Shown: positions 1 through 9,725, numbered from the stretch's first letter. The stretch is DNA of 64,000 nt from Deltaproteobacteria bacterium (GCA_022711595.1 JAKLET010000005.1:1-64000), one strand, 5' to 3'. The notes: generated from the letters alone by a model not told the origin. Numbers and translations are program-made.

Positions 1-114
1 CTGGGCAAGACACCTGGTGATGGCGCTCGTCAGGGTGGTCTTCCCGTGATCTATATGTCCGATGGTTCCTATGTTCACATGTGGTTTCGTCCGTTCAAAC
101 TTTTTCTTACCCAT
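1..114 (-). CDS. tuf: Elongation factor Tu, 5' end only (cut by window edge)
   Basis: The first 38 codons of EF-Tu are present; the rest lies outside the window. The N-terminus [20 protein letters not shown] is typical and is followed by the G1 P-loop [10 protein letters not shown]-Tu is the GTPase that delivers aminoacyl-tRNA to the ribosome. The ATG lies inside the 3' end of fusA (ATGGGTAA: tuf start and fusA stop share 8 nt), and the GGAGG ribosome-binding site is within the last fusA codons, so translation of the two is probably coupled. Last gene of the str operon. Confidence 0.95.
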   Translation of the reverse strand, partial: MGKKKFERTKPHVNIGTIGHIDHGKTTLTSAITRCLAQ

Positions 115-2185
115 AGAGGACCTCCGTCACAAATTTATCTTTTCTTTTTAAACTCTCTAATATGTTTGATGGTACGGGATGGTAATGGAAGAACTCCATA
201 TTGGAGTAACCGCGTCCCTGCGTCAATGATCGAAGCTGGGTGGTATAGCCGAACATCTCGTCGAGAGGGATATGGGAAAGGACATGTTTGAAGCCATTTC
301 GTTCCCCTACCTCAAGGACCCTTCCCCTGCGCGACGTGGCGTCCCCGATCACCGCGCCCATTGCCTCCTGCGGTGTGTGGATGTCAACTTTCATGATAGG
401 TTCAAGAACCACGGGGTTCGCCTTCGACACCGCCTCTTTCACGGCGATGGATCCTGCGAGCTTGAATGCCAGCTCCGAGGAGTCTACATCGTGAAAAGAA
501 CCGTCGATGAGCTCCACCTTTACATTAATGAGCGGGTAGCCCAGGTAGACGCCCTTTTCCAGCGCTTCCCTGATGCCCGTCTCTATGCTGCCGATATATT
601 CTTTGGGTATTGCCCCGCCTATGATCTTGTTCTCGAAGACAAAATCGGCTCCGTCGTGGGGGGCTATGTTGATCACGACATGGCCATACTGCCCCCGGCC
701 GCCTGACTGTTTTATGTATTTTCCCACAGCCGATGCAGGCCTGGTAATGGTTTCACGATAGGCGACCTGCGGAGGCGAGGTGACCATTTCAAGGTTATGC
801 TCTCTCTTGGCCCGGTCCATGATGATCTCGAGATGGAGTTCGCCCATCCCGGAGAGGATCACTTCGCCCGTTTCGCTGTCAAGCCTGACCGTGAGTGAAG
901 GGTCTTCGACCGTATATTTATTGAAGACCAGCCACATCTTCTTCAGATCGTCCTTTTTCTTGGGTGTGATGGCACAGGATAAAACGGGTGACGGTATCTC
1001 GATGGTCTCGAAGACGACATCGTGACCGTTGGATGTAAGGGTATCTCCCGTTACGGCGCCTTTCAGTCCGACAATGGCACAGATATCGCCCGCGCTGACC
1101 CTCTTCACGTCCTCACGCTTGTTGGCGTGAAGCCTGAGGATCCTTCCTACGCGTTCTGTCTTGTCCCGCGAAGTGTTCGTTACGGTATCGCCCGCCTTGA
1201 TCTCGCCGGAATAGACACGGATGTAGCTCAAATGGCCGACGAAGGGGTCCGTCATGATCTTGAAAACAATGGCGCTCATGGGCTCGTCTTCGACGCCCTT
1301 GAGGCTCAGCTCTTCGCCTTGCGAGGTCCAGCACTGGTAAGGTGAAACATCGTCCGGTGACGGCAGGTAATCGACAATGGCATCGAGCAGGGGCTGAATG
1401 CCCTTGTTCTTGAAGGCGCTGCCGCAGAGAACAGGCAGGATCTTCCCTTCAAGTGTTCCTTTCCTGATCACGCTTTTGATCATATCGTTGGTGATCTGTC
1501 CGCCCTCGAGGTATTGCGCCATGAGATGGTCATCTATTTCCGATAAGGTCTCGAGCATCGACTCTCTGAGTGCATGGACCTTGTCCCTGTACTCCCCGGG
1601 AACTTCTTCGTCCGCGCAGTCAAGACCCAGGCGGTCTTTATCGTACCTGTTCATTTTTTCTTCAATAATATCGATAACCCCGATAAATTCATCACCGTTC
1701 TTGAGGGGTATCTGAAGCGTAAGAGGGTTTGCCCGCAAAATGTCACGCATCATGGCGGTGCATTTGTCGAAGTCCGAACCCGGCCTGTCCATCTTGTTGA
1801 TAAAGCCTATGCGGGGAACTCCGTACCTGTCGGCCTGTCGCCAGACGGTCTCCGACTGAGGCTCCACCCCTTCGACTCCCGAGAAAAGCGCGACCGCACC
1901 GTCAAGGACCCGAAGGGACCTTCCGACTTCGATGGTGAAATCTATGTGTCCCGGGGTGTCGATGATGTTGATCCGGTGGTCCCGCCAGAAACAGGTGGTT
2001 GCCGCAGCCGTGATAGTGATGCCGCGTTCCTTCTCTTCCTCCATCCAGTCCATCGTCGCGGCGCCGTCGTCCACCTCGCCGATCCTGTTGTTGACCCCGG
2101 TATAAAAGAGGATCCTTTCCGTTGCGGTTGTCTTCCCCGCATCGATATGCGCCATGATCCCCACATTTCTTACTCGATTGTTCAT
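107..2185 (-). CDS. fusA: Elongation factor G
   Basis: Full-length 692-residue EF-G, the GTPase that drives ribosomal translocation and, with RRF, subunit recycling. The G1 motif AHIDAGKTT is at about residues 12-20, the switch II DTPGH at 76-80 and NKMD at 130-133; the C-terminal domain IV/V signature with EMFGY and LRS.TQGRG is present. It lies in canonical order rpsL-rpsG-fusA-tuf, 10 nt after rpsG. The ATG is preceded by a modest AGGT site. Its stop codon overlaps the tuf start. Nothing suggests a paralogue such as EF-G2, because the operon context is that of the housekeeping copy. Confidence 0.97.
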   Translation of the reverse strand: MNNRVRNVGIMAHIDAGKTTATERILFYTGVNNRIGEVDDGAATMDWMEEEKERGITITAAATTCFWRDHRINIIDTPGHIDFTIEVGRSLRVLDGAVALFSGVEGVEPQSETVWRQADRYGVPRIGFINKMDRPGSDFDKCTAMMRDILRANPLTLQIPLKNGDEFIGVIDIIEEKMNRYDKDRLGLDCADEEVPGEYRDKVHALRESMLETLSEIDDHLMAQYLEGGQITNDMIKSVIRKGTLEGKILPVLCGSAFKNKGIQPLLDAIVDYLPSPDDVSPYQCWTSQGEELSLKGVEDEPMSAIVFKIMTDPFVGHLSYIRVYSGEIKAGDTVTNTSRDKTERVGRILRLHANKREDVKRVSAGDICAIVGLKGAVTGDTLTSNGHDVVFETIEIPSPVLSCAITPKKKDDLKKMWLVFNKYTVEDPSLTVRLDSETGEVILSGMGELHLEIIMDRAKREHNLEMVTSPPQVAYRETITRPASAVGKYIKQSGGRGQYGHVVINIAPHDGADFVFENKIIGGAIPKEYIGSIETGIREALEKGVYLGYPLINVKVELIDGSFHDVDSSELAFKLAGSIAVKEAVSKANPVVLEPIMKVDIHTPQEAMGAVIGDATSRRGRVLEVGERNGFKHVLSHIPLDEMFGYTTQLRSLTQGRGYSNMEFFHYHPVPSNILESLKRKDKFVTEVLYG

Positions 2186-2195
2186 TGTAAACCTG

Positions 2196-2666
2196 TTACC
2201 ACCTGTAGTGGGCGAAAGCCTTGTTGGCCTCTGCCATCTTGTGGGTGTCCTCTCTCTTCTTGACCGCGCTCCCCTTATTGTTGTAAGCGTCGATCAACTC
2301 TCCGGCGAGCCTTTCCATCATTGTCTTTTCCGCCCGCGCACGGGAATAGCGGATGAGCCATCTGATCCCCAGAGAGAGCTTCCTGTTCAGTCTGACCTCT
2401 ACAGGTACCTGGTAGGTGGCGCCGCCGACGCGCCTTGCTTTGACCTCAATTTCCGGCTTGATGTTGTCGAGGGCCTTGTGGAACACCTTGAGGCCTTCCT
2501 CTTTCAGCCGCTCTTCGATGAGGCTTATCGCGCCATAGACGATCCCCGACGCCGTGCTCTTCTTGCCGTCGAGCATCACGCAGTTGATGAGGCGCTGCAC
2601 CATCATGTCATTGTACTTCGGATCGGGCAGTTTTTCCCGTTTCGATATATGTCCTTTGCGTGGCAT
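2196..2666 (-). CDS. rpsG: 30S ribosomal protein S7
   Basis: 156-residue S7, a primary 16S rRNA 3'-domain binding protein. The N-terminus [12 protein letters not shown], the internal [18 protein letters not shown] segment and C-terminal [12 protein letters not shown] are diagnostic. The start is set by GGGAG seven nt upstream. Second gene of the str operon, 13 nt after rpsL. In many bacteria S7 is the translational repressor of this operon; no S7-binding hairpin could be assigned with confidence here. Confidence 0.97.
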   Translation of the reverse strand: MPRKGHISKREKLPDPKYNDMMVQRLINCVMLDGKKSTASGIVYGAISLIEERLKEEGLKVFHKALDNIKPEIEVKARRVGGATYQVPVEVRLNRKLSLGIRWLIRYSRARAEKTMMERLAGELIDAYNNKGSAVKKREDTHKMAEANKAFAHYRW

Positions 2667-2679
2667 TTCTTATGCTCCC

Positions 2680-3054
2680 TTATTGTTTCGGTTTCTTTGC
2701 CCCATACTTGGACCTGCTTTTCTTCCTGTTCGCAACACCGCTCGCATCGAGTGACCCCCTGATTATGTGGTAGCGCACACCGGGTAAGTCTTTCACCCTG
2801 CCGCCCCTGATGAGAACAACGGAGTGCTCCTGCAGGTTATGGCCGATACCGGGGATATATGTCGTCACCTCAATGCCGTTCGTAAGCCTGACACGGGCAA
2901 CCTTGCGCAATGCCGAGTTCGGTTTTTTAGGCGTTGTCGTGTAGACCCTGACGCAAACACCCCTCTTTTGCGGGCAGTTCGTAAGGGCCGGAGAAGAACT
3001 CTTCTTTTTGACAGCTTCTCTCCCAAGCCTCACTAATTGGTTAATAGTAGGCAT
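2680..3054 (-). CDS. rpsL: 30S ribosomal protein S12
   Basis: 124-residue S12 of the decoding centre. It has the invariant [18 protein letters not shown] block and the [12 protein letters not shown] and [12 protein letters not shown] segments, with wild-type lysines at the positions where streptomycin resistance usually arises. An in-frame start 12 nt upstream exists, but homology (MPTINQL) and GGAGGT four nt before ATG 3054 favour this start. First gene of the str operon, driven by the promoter at 3126-3154. Confidence 0.97.
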   Translation of the reverse strand: MPTINQLVRLGREAVKKKSSSPALTNCPQKRGVCVRVYTTTPKKPNSALRKVARVRLTNGIEVTTYIPGIGHNLQEHSVVLIRGGRVKDLPGVRYHIIRGSLDASGVANRKKSRSKYGAKKPKQ

Positions 3055-3125
3055 CAATACCTCCAAAAAAATAATCCCTCATTACATGAAGGGATACAGG
3101 TCAAAATGGCGAAAAAAGCAGAGCA

Positions 3126-3154
3126 ATAATAAACGATTACCCCTTCAATGTCAA
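3126..3154 (-). promoter_or_regulatory. sigma-70 promoter of the str operon
   Basis: On the minus strand, TTGACA (3154-3149) is separated by exactly 17 nt from TATTAT (3131-3126). The transcript would start near 3119, giving a leader of about 65 nt before rpsL. The match to consensus fits a highly expressed ribosomal operon. Confidence 0.85.
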
Positions 3155-3465
3155 GAGTTATTTACCTTATATCCAGGAAAAAACGTCTCTCCTTCGGGTC
3201 TTTCGTGGTGCTAAAAAATAAAAAAATGCCTGAAAAAAGGGGGCAGCCTCCTTCATTTATTTGCAACTAATAGATATCATTAATAAAAAAAGTGGATTAT
3301 TTTTTCTGCCCCTCCATTTCCGGCGATGATGGAGGATAAACCATATATAGATGCTACACAGGCTTGTGAACGATATTACAAAAAAAACTTGACTTTCTTC
3401 GGCTGAGTATACTAATTTTCAAGTCACATTCGGGTTTAACAATCAAAAAGGGGAGGTAATCCATA
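3155..3465. other. AT-rich divergent intergenic region
   Basis: About 310 bases between the str promoter and the OFA transporter, without a credible gene. It contains a small hairpin, CCTCCAT...ATGGAGG, near 3311-3335. TTGACT (3389) and TATACT (3408-3413) are present but only 13 nt apart, so the transporter promoter is not resolved. GGGAGGT before 3466 is the transporter's ribosome-binding site. Confidence 0.5.
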
Positions 3466-4701
3466 ATGTCCGAAGATACTAAGGTATTCGGTATGTCCGC
3501 GAACGCAGGCAGGTGGGTATTCGTTATCCTTGGCATGATCATCAACCTGTGTCTCGGTGCGGTTTACGCATACAGCGTGTTTAAAGGACCTCTTGAAAAG
3601 CTTTTCAACGCAACGGCAAAGCAGGGTAACATGCCCTTTATGGTTTTCATTGCAGTCTTTGCTCTTTTCACATTCCTGGCAGGAAAATTCATTGACAAGC
3701 TCGGACCCCGTATCGTTATGGTCATCGGCGGCGTCGTCGTCGGCCTTGGATGGATGCTTGCGAAATTCTCAGGCAGCATAACCATGGTCATGATCACATA
3801 CGGAGTTATCGGCGGTGCCGGTGTCGGTCTTGTGTACGGCGGCCCGGTTTCAGTATGCACAAAGTGGTTCCCTGACAGGAAAGGCCTTGCCGTCGGCCTT
3901 GCGCTCCTTGGCTTTGGCGGCTCCGCCTTCATTACAGCGCCCCTTGCAAAGGCCTTAATTGCTTCTTCCGGGGCCCTGAACACCTTCCTTTATATGGGGG
4001 CAGGATTTCTCGTGGTCACGGTCATACTCTCTATGTTCATGAAATTCCCGCCGGCAGGATGGAAACCGGCAGGATGGAACCCGCCTCAGGCGGCGGGCGG
4101 TACAGCCAAGGCGATCACCGCGGGCGGCATGGTCAAAACATCGAGTTTTTACGGCCTCTGGATCTGCTACCTTTTCGGCACCACGGCAGGCCTCATGGCA
4201 ATAGGCGTTTCTGCGACTGTTGGCGGAGAGGTCATCGGGCTCGATGTGGGCACTGCAGCCTTTCTCGTATCCATCTTTGCCATCTTTAATGGTATAGGCA
4301 GGCCCATTTTCGGCACTCTTGCTGACAAGATAACACCGAAATATGCAGCCATCGTCACCTTTGTGATCATCGGTCTTTCTTCTTTAATGATGCTAAGCGC
4401 CGGCAAGGGTTCGGTGGTGCTTTTTGCCGTTGCCTTCTGCGGCTTCTGGCTCACCCTGGGCGGCTGGCTCGCAATCGGCCCCGCAAGCACGGCGTCCTTC
4501 TTCGGCCTTGAGGGATACGCGCAGAAATACGGCGTCGTGTTCAGTGCATACGGCCTCGGCGCAATCATTGGCGGCATTATCTCGGGCATGGCAAAGGACA
4601 CCTTTGGAAGTTACACGGCGGCCTTCTGGCCCACATTGATTCTCTCCATCATTGGAATCTTCATAGCATTTGCACTACTCCGCCCGCCGAAAACGAACTG
4701 A
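3466..4701 (+). CDS. MFS transporter of the oxalate/formate antiporter (OFA) family
   Basis: 411-residue, 12-TM major facilitator protein. The N-terminus GRWVFVILGMIINLCLGAVY and the following YSVFKGPLE are typical of OFA (OxlT-like) transporters; loop 2-3 carries FIDKLGPR and loop 4-5 carries KWFPDRKGLAVG. Such proteins move small carboxylates (oxalate, formate, related acids) in exchange or with protons; the substrate here cannot be read from sequence. It is monocistronic: a strong SD (GGGAGGT) in front and an intrinsic terminator just behind. The nearby acs gene makes carboxylate uptake or release plausible, but that is inference. Confidence 0.85.
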   Translation: MSEDTKVFGMSANAGRWVFVILGMIINLCLGAVYAYSVFKGPLEKLFNATAKQGNMPFMVFIAVFALFTFLAGKFIDKLGPRIVMVIGGVVVGLGWMLAKFSGSITMVMITYGVIGGAGVGLVYGGPVSVCTKWFPDRKGLAVGLALLGFGGSAFITAPLAKALIASSGALNTFLYMGAGFLVVTVILSMFMKFPPAGWKPAGWNPPQAAGGTAKAITAGGMVKTSSFYGLWICYLFGTTAGLMAIGVSATVGGEVIGLDVGTAAFLVSIFAIFNGIGRPIFGTLADKITPKYAAIVTFVIIGLSSLMMLSAGKGSVVLFAVAFCGFWLTLGGWLAIGPASTASFFGLEGYAQKYGVVFSAYGLGAIIGGIISGMAKDTFGSYTAAFWPTLILSIIGIFIAFALLRPPKTN

Positions 4702-4720
4702 TCCCGAAGTCAACGAATAT

Positions 4721-4750
4721 AAAGGAGGCATGGCAGCATGCCTCCTTTTT
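4721..4750 (+). terminator. Intrinsic terminator of the OFA transporter
   Basis: A perfect 12-bp stem, AAAGGAGGCATG / CATGCCTCCTTT, with loop GCAG is followed by a T run, 20 nt after the stop codon. Confidence 0.92.
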
Positions 4751-4798
4751 TTGTCCAATAATCAACAAAACAACGGGGTTCCCTGATGGTATGGTAAT

Positions 4799-4830
4799 CC
4801 AGTTTCTCTGGTTTCCCTGGTCTGTTCGTC
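4799..4830. repeat. Degenerate 9-bp-period intergenic array
   Basis: Successive units read CCAGTTTCT, CTGGTTTCC, CTGGTCTGT. The period matches the 9-bp arrays elsewhere in the window but the word differs (CTGGTTTCY rather than AACGGYTTG). It sits between two gene 3' ends. Confidence 0.5.
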
Positions 4831-4852
4831 TTATCTTGTTATTGTGATTTTT

Positions 4853-5833
4853 TCATTTCTTTACAAGCACAAGATACTCATACTCATAAAGATCGCTGAT
4901 GAAGTGGCAGACCGCCTCTTCGTTATCGCTGTACAGACCCCTGGAAGCGAGGACGGCCTTCAGGTGTTCCGTGAGGTTTGGCACCAGATAATCCGCGAAA
5001 GGGCCGCGGACGGTCTCGTATCCGTGATACCCGGCTATTTTCTGCAGGTAGGAGAATTTGATTGTGTACTCGTCGTGCCCTTTCAGGGTGATCCGCCTGG
5101 GATTTCCGTCTGACATGAGGTTTATATAGGGCCCGAGCGCCGGTGGTGCCTTCGCCTCGCAGCTGTGTTCGCCTATGAATATGTGAGGCACTCCGGCCAG
5201 GCACAGCTTCTCTGTCATCTCCATCGCCCCGATATTGAGGTTGAAATGTTCCACGGCCGGCCTATCAAGCCCGTATGTTTCAAAAAAACGGAGCACTTTC
5301 TTTATAACGGGGTCATGGACAGTGGACGGGTCCCTTGCAAGGACGCGGCTATCGAGACCGACAAGCGCCGGGAAATCGCCAAGGTTCTCATTGAGCACAG
5401 CCAGGTTGTATTGTCCGAATACCTCCGGTTCCGTCTCCATGGCGTCTTCCAGACGATAGGAGACATCGTACCCTTTTAGCGTCTCCTTCTGCTTTTCCAG
5501 AAGTACGGGCGAGATATCAAGCATGCACGCCTTAAAGTGCCCGCAACGGTCCAGAAGGTCTTTCATCAGGTAGCCGTAGCCGCCTCCGATCTCGATCACC
5601 TTCTCTATCTTTTCGAGTGGAAAGAACCGTTTAAGATGGTCGTGAAGGAGATACCCGTATGAATCGCTTCGCACGAGGAATTTCCTCACCGGTGTATCGG
5701 GAGGGTGGAGTGTGTTGCAGACCGTCAGTTCCCATCCGAGCGAACCCAGTTTTCCCTTGTGGTACTCTTCTGTTGAATTGCATTGGTAGACGGGTATGCC
5801 GCCTGACGCGCCTGTTCGCGCAAAGCTTCCCAA
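4853..5833 (-). CDS. SAM-dependent methyltransferase-like protein
   Basis: 326 residues. A class I methyltransferase motif I (VIEIGGGYGYL, about residues 88-98) is followed by an acidic turn LDIS and a motif IV-like NENLGDFP. The layout is reminiscent of MidA/NDUFAF7-type enzymes, but I cannot assign a substrate. The start chosen is TTG 5833, behind AAAGGGGG; there is no ATG near the N-terminus, and the frame stays open upstream through the acs terminator, so the true start is uncertain. It lies 78 nt after acs, separated by a terminator, so it needs its own promoter or read-through. Confidence 0.6.
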   Translation of the reverse strand: MGSFARTGASGGIPVYQCNSTEEYHKGKLGSLGWELTVCNTLHPPDTPVRKFLVRSDSYGYLLHDHLKRFFPLEKIEKVIEIGGGYGYLMKDLLDRCGHFKACMLDISPVLLEKQKETLKGYDVSYRLEDAMETEPEVFGQYNLAVLNENLGDFPALVGLDSRVLARDPSTVHDPVIKKVLRFFETYGLDRPAVEHFNLNIGAMEMTEKLCLAGVPHIFIGEHSCEAKAPPALGPYINLMSDGNPRRITLKGHDEYTIKFSYLQKIAGYHGYETVRGPFADYLVPNLTEHLKAVLASRGLYSDNEEAVCHFISDLYEYEYLVLVKK

Positions 5834-5842
5834 AAAACCCCC

Positions 5843-5880
5843 TTTTATAAAAAGAAGCCCCCGGTTACCCGGGGGCTTCC
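5843..5880 (-). terminator. Intrinsic terminator of acs
   Basis: An 11-bp GC-rich stem, GAAGCCCCCGG / CCGGGGGCTTC (5854-5879), with a 4-nt loop is followed on the minus strand by TTTTTATAAAAGG. The ribosome-binding site of the next gene is embedded in the tail. Confidence 0.88.
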
Positions 5881-5910
5881 TGCTGCCTTTTGAAAAGGCC
5901 TGGCGTGTTG

Positions 5911-7899
5911 TTACTGCCTGCCCTTTACGATCTCATCTACAACTGAAGGATCTGCCAGCGTTGTGGTATCGCCAAGCTGATCGAGCTCGCCTGAGGCGAC
6001 CTTTCTCAGGATCCTTCTCATGATCTTGCCGGAGCGTGTCTTCGGCAGACCGGGTACGAACTGGATCTTGCCCGGTGATGCGATGGGGCCGATCTCTTTC
6101 CTGACGTGGGCAACAAGCTCTTTCTTCAGGGCGTCGCTTCCCTCTACGCCTGTTTTCAGAATAACATAGGCATAGAGATCCTCGCCCTTGACTTCGTGCG
6201 GGAAACCGACGACAGCGGATTCCGCGACTGCTGTGTTGAATGAATTGAGTGCCGCCTCAACCTCTGCGGTACCCATCCTGTGACCGGATACGTTGACGAC
6301 GTCGTCTATACGGCCCATGAGCCTGAAATAGCCGTTCTCGTCCTTTAATGCGCCGTCACCGGAGAAATAGAAGCCGGGCTGCTGGACAAAATAGGTATTG
6401 AAAAACCTTTCGGGCTCGCCGAAAACGCCTCTCATCATGCCGGGCCACGACCTTGCGATGCAGAGCTCGCCCTGCTCGTTCACGGGTGCGTCCACTGCCG
6501 GCTGATCGCCTGAGGACCTTGACTGGAGTGCACGGGCGTCAACACCAAAGAACGGAAGTGTCGCGTAGCCCGGTTTTCCCGGCCATGCGCCAGGAAGGGA
6601 GGTGATAAGGATGCCGCCGGTCTCTGTCTGCCACCAGGTATCTGCGATGGGGCATTTTTCAGAGCCGATGTATTTGTGATACCAGAGCCACGCCTCAGGG
6701 TTGATGGGCTCGCCGACGGAACCGAGGAGTCTCAGCGAGGAAAGGTTCCTGCCCTGCGGCCACTTCTCGCCTTCTTTCATGAGTGCCCTGATGGCTGTCG
6801 GAGCGGTATAGAAGATGCTGACCTTGAACTTCTCGACGATCTGCCAGAACCTGTCAGGGTTCGGGAATGTCGGGACCGACTCGAAGACGATGGATGTCGC
6901 GCCGTTGCACATCGGTCCGTAGACGATGTAGGTGTGGCCCGTTACCCAGCCGATGTCGGCGGTGCAGAAGAACACGTCTTTGTCTTTGTAGTCAAAGATG
7001 TATTTGAATGTGGAGTATGCGTAGACCATGTAGCCGCCGACGGTGTGGAGAACGCCCTTCGGCTTGCCCGTTGAACCGGAGGTATAGAGGATGAAAAGCG
7101 GGTCTTCCGCGTCCATCATCTCGGCGGGGCAGTTGTCGGTGATGTCCGCCGCTGCCAGTTCGTCCTCGAACCAGGTGTCCCTGCCGGCCTTCATCGGTAC
7201 GTCGAAGTTGTTAAGTCTCTTTACGACGACAACCTTATCGACGGTGTGGCCTTCTTTTGCGCAGAGGTCGCAGGCGATGTCGGCGTTTGCCTTTGAGCTG
7301 ACGTTCTTGCCGCTGCGCCAGTAGCCGTTGGTGGTGATGAGCAGTTTTGCGCCGGCGTCGAGGATCCTGTCGCGGAGCGCCTCAGCGGAGAAACCGCCGA
7401 AAACGATCGTGTGGACAGCGCCGATCCTTGCGCATGCGAGCATGACAACGGGAAGCTGCCAGATCATGGGAAGATAGATGGCAACCCTGTCGCCCTTGCG
7501 GACGCCTTTTTTCTTCAGCACGTTTGCGAACTTGGAAACCATGGAAAGCATTTCCTTGTAGGCGAGTTTCACGACGTCGTCTTCCGGTTCGCCCTGGAAC
7601 AGGATGGCAACCTTGTCTCCCTTGCCTTTCTCGACCTGATAGTCGAGGCAGTTATAGGAAATGTTCGTTTTGCCGCCGATGAACCATTCCACTTCGCCCT
7701 TGGCAAAATCTTCCCTGTTAACCTTCATCCACGGCTTGAACCAGTGAAGCTCTTTCGCGATGTTGCCCCAGAAGGTTTCGGGGTCCTGAACGGACTGTTT
7801 CCACATCTTCTCGTACTCATCGCGGCTCTTCACATAAGCCTGGTCAACAAATTCTTTTGACGGGGGATACAATTTGGTTTCTTCTGTTACATCTGCCAT
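5911..7899 (-). CDS. acs: Acetyl-CoA synthetase (AMP-forming)
   Basis: 662 residues, normal length. It converts acetate, ATP and CoA to acetyl-CoA, AMP and PPi in the cytoplasm. The adenylation P-loop YTSGSTGKPKGV is at about 272-283. The C-terminal motif PKTRSGKIMRRIL holds the conserved catalytic lysine (about K625), the usual site of control by acetylation. The start is set by AGAGGAGG eight nt upstream. It is monocistronic, with its own consensus promoter (7959-7987) and terminator. In a syntrophic or acetate-using anaerobe this would activate acetate; whether it runs forward is not visible. A neighbouring acyl-CoA synthetase with another preference (propionyl) is possible but less likely. 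Confidence 0.93.
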   Translation of the reverse strand: MADVTEETKLYPPSKEFVDQAYVKSRDEYEKMWKQSVQDPETFWGNIAKELHWFKPWMKVNREDFAKGEVEWFIGGKTNISYNCLDYQVEKGKGDKVAILFQGEPEDDVVKLAYKEMLSMVSKFANVLKKKGVRKGDRVAIYLPMIWQLPVVMLACARIGAVHTIVFGGFSAEALRDRILDAGAKLLITTNGYWRSGKNVSSKANADIACDLCAKEGHTVDKVVVVKRLNNFDVPMKAGRDTWFEDELAAADITDNCPAEMMDAEDPLFILYTSGSTGKPKGVLHTVGGYMVYAYSTFKYIFDYKDKDVFFCTADIGWVTGHTYIVYGPMCNGATSIVFESVPTFPNPDRFWQIVEKFKVSIFYTAPTAIRALMKEGEKWPQGRNLSSLRLLGSVGEPINPEAWLWYHKYIGSEKCPIADTWWQTETGGILITSLPGAWPGKPGYATLPFFGVDARALQSRSSGDQPAVDAPVNEQGELCIARSWPGMMRGVFGEPERFFNTYFVQQPGFYFSGDGALKDENGYFRLMGRIDDVVNVSGHRMGTAEVEAALNSFNTAVAESAVVGFPHEVKGEDLYAYVILKTGVEGSDALKKELVAHVRKEIGPIASPGKIQFVPGLPKTRSGKIMRRILRKVASGELDQLGDTTTLADPSVVDEIVKGRQ

Positions 7900-7958
7900 A
7901 CATAACCTCCTCTAAAATGTTGGGGTAAAACTACTCGTATTCGCGTATTGAACAGACT

Positions 7959-7987
7959 ATTTTAAACAGGCATTGCAGGGATGTCAA
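7959..7987 (-). promoter_or_regulatory. sigma-70 promoter of acs
   Basis: Minus strand TTGACA (7987-7982), 17-nt spacer, TAAAAT (7964-7959). The leader to the acs ATG is about 55 nt. Confidence 0.8.
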
Positions 7988-8048
7988 CAAATTTTTGTTA
8001 ATATTTTCACAATACTTGTGGCTTTGCGATGAACCTCCGGGTTAGTAC

Positions 8049-8077
8049 TTGATGAATAACCGCAAATCCATTATGAT
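8049..8077 (+). promoter_or_regulatory. sigma-70 promoter of the carbonic anhydrase gene
   Basis: TTGATG (8049-8054), 17-nt spacer, TATGAT (8072-8077); the start would be near 8084, 26 nt before the ATG. It is divergent from the acs promoter, leaving about 60 bp between the two -35 boxes. Confidence 0.75.
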
Positions 8078-8109
8078 ACAGTACAAAACGATGATTAAGG
8101 GGGAAGGCC

Positions 8110-8694
8110 ATGATAAAAGACGCCGAGATCGATAAAGCATTGCAGGCGCTCATTGAGGGAAACAAAAGGTTCGCCGGATCGAAACAGCTCCATCCCAACC
8201 AGGATAAAAAACGCCGTGACGAGGTCGCGAAAGGTCAGAAGCCCTTCGCCATAATCGTTGGATGTTCTGATTCCAGGATCCCGCCGGAGATCCTCTTCGA
8301 TCAGGGCATCGGCGACCTTTTTATCATCAGGCTCGCCGGGAACATCGTCGACGATATGGCCTTAGGGAGCATCGAATACGCAGCAGACCATCTCGGCTGC
8401 CGCCTTGTAGTCGTCCTCGGCCATTCCAAGTGCGGCGCGGTGACGGCAACCGCACAGGGCGGCGAGGCCCACGGCCACATAGGAAGCATCACCGATGTCA
8501 TAAGCACCGCTGTTGAGAATGTTAAGGGAAAAACGGGGGATCTCGTGGACAACGCCATCAGGGAGAACGCCAGGCTCGTCACCGCCGCCATCGCATCGTC
8601 AAAACCCATGCTTGAGAAAATGGTCCAGGAGGGGAAGATCGCTGTGGCGACCATGTATTACGATATAGATACGGGACTGGTCGAGATCCTCTAA
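8110..8694 (+). CDS. can: Beta-class carbonic anhydrase
   Basis: 194 residues. Zinc ligands and catalytic residues of the beta class are all present: C52-S-D54-S-R56 and H105-x-x-C108. It interconverts CO2 and bicarbonate in the cytoplasm, supplying bicarbonate to carboxylases and biotin enzymes. GGGGGAAGG precedes the ATG. It stands alone behind its own promoter, divergent from acs. Confidence 0.93.
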   Translation: MIKDAEIDKALQALIEGNKRFAGSKQLHPNQDKKRRDEVAKGQKPFAIIVGCSDSRIPPEILFDQGIGDLFIIRLAGNIVDDMALGSIEYAADHLGCRLVVVLGHSKCGAVTATAQGGEAHGHIGSITDVISTAVENVKGKTGDLVDNAIRENARLVTAAIASSKPMLEKMVQEGKIAVATMYYDIDTGLVEIL

Positions 8695-8697
8695 AAA

Positions 8698-8908
8698 CCG
8701 TGAACAGTAAAGTGTTAGACGTGAGGTGTTGAAAAACATAGGTTTTTTACACCTTGCAGTTTCACGATTTACGCTTCACGGCTGGAACGGCTGAAACTGT
8801 TTACGCCTGACGCTTCACTCTTCACGGTTTCTAAAGCACTTCACGGTTTCACGCGCTTTACGCCTTACGGCTTATTGAACGGTTTAAACGGCTCAAACGG
8901 TTGAAACG
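8698..8908. repeat. Intergenic 7-bp-period array (TTYACGC type) merging into a 9-bp-period array (AACGGYTSA type)
   Basis: From 8698 the words GTGAAC, GTAAAG, GTTAGA and GTGAGG recur every 7 bp; from about 8760 to 8872 the complementary words TTCACG, TTTACG and TTACGG recur with the same period, so the two halves face each other as imperfect inverted arms. From 8866 the units AACGGTTTA, AACGGCTCA and AACGGTTGA recur every 9 bp and run into the 3' end of lgt, whose stop codon they provide. It fills the gap between two convergent genes. Confidence 0.75.
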
Positions 8909-9702
8909 CTATTTTTGCTTTTTCCCCGCTTCGGAAGGTAGAGGAACATGAGCGCTGCCCCCAGGAGCACCATGATCAGGCTCAGGACCTGTCCCATGCT
9001 GAAAGGACCCAGAACATGCCCGAGCTGGGTATCGGGCAGCCTGAAAAATTCGCAGAAGGTCCTGAATGCCCCATACAGAATAAGGAACAGGGCGAATACT
9101 TCACCTTCCCGTTTCTTTCTGTCCTTGTAGAACCAGAGGATCACAAAAAGAAGCAATCCTTCAAAAAAGGCCTCGTAGAGTTGAGAGGGGTGCCGGGGCA
9201 CCGGGCCTCCCTGGGGAAAGACCATGGCCCAGGGAACATCCGCCGGTTTACCGAAGAGCTCGCCGTTGATGAAGTTGCCGATCCTTCCCAGGCAGATCCC
9301 CACAGGGGCGGTTGGGATGATAAGGTCAACCGTTGTAAAAAGGGGAAGATTCTTTCTGATTATAATGATAACACCGGCGATGAAGGCACCGATGAGGCCG
9401 CCATGAAAAGACATCCCTCCATGCCATACCATGAATACTTCGAGAGGATTATCGATATAAAAACCCAGATTATAGAAGACCGCGTACCCCAGGCGGGCAC
9501 CGACAATGAGCCCTATTATAAGATAGAAGAAAAGATCGTCCACAGCCTCCCTGGGTATGCCCGGTTTCCTGCCACCCCTGAACTGGTACACCGTCAGGCC
9601 GTATGAGGCCAGGAAACCGAGGATATACATAAGCCCGTACCACCGCATGGCAAAAGGGCCTATCCTGAAGATAACAGGGTCAATATGGGGAAATTGGAGC
9701 AT
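8893..9702 (-). CDS. lgt: Prolipoprotein diacylglyceryl transferase
   Basis: 269 residues, seven-TM inner-membrane enzyme that moves diacylglycerol from phosphatidylglycerol to the lipobox cysteine of prelipoproteins. The HGGMSFHGG segment and the Lgt signature GRIGNFINGELFG are intact. Substrates in this window include the lipoprotein at 47978. The last five residues (SVSTV) and the TGA stop are encoded by a 9-bp repeat array, so the C-terminus may have been extended or reset by repeat growth. Confidence 0.95.
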   Translation of the reverse strand: MLQFPHIDPVIFRIGPFAMRWYGLMYILGFLASYGLTVYQFRGGRKPGIPREAVDDLFFYLIIGLIVGARLGYAVFYNLGFYIDNPLEVFMVWHGGMSFHGGLIGAFIAGVIIIIRKNLPLFTTVDLIIPTAPVGICLGRIGNFINGELFGKPADVPWAMVFPQGGPVPRHPSQLYEAFFEGLLLFVILWFYKDRKKREGEVFALFLILYGAFRTFCEFFRLPDTQLGHVLGPFSMGQVLSLIMVLLGAALMFLYLPKRGKSKNSVSTV

Positions 9703-9725
9703 AAGTCGAGTGGCCTCCTAAGAAC

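Noticed and set aside
3389-3413. TTGACT and TATACT before the OFA transporter as a promoter
   Set aside because: The spacing is only 13 nt; no alternative -35 with 16-18 nt was convincing.
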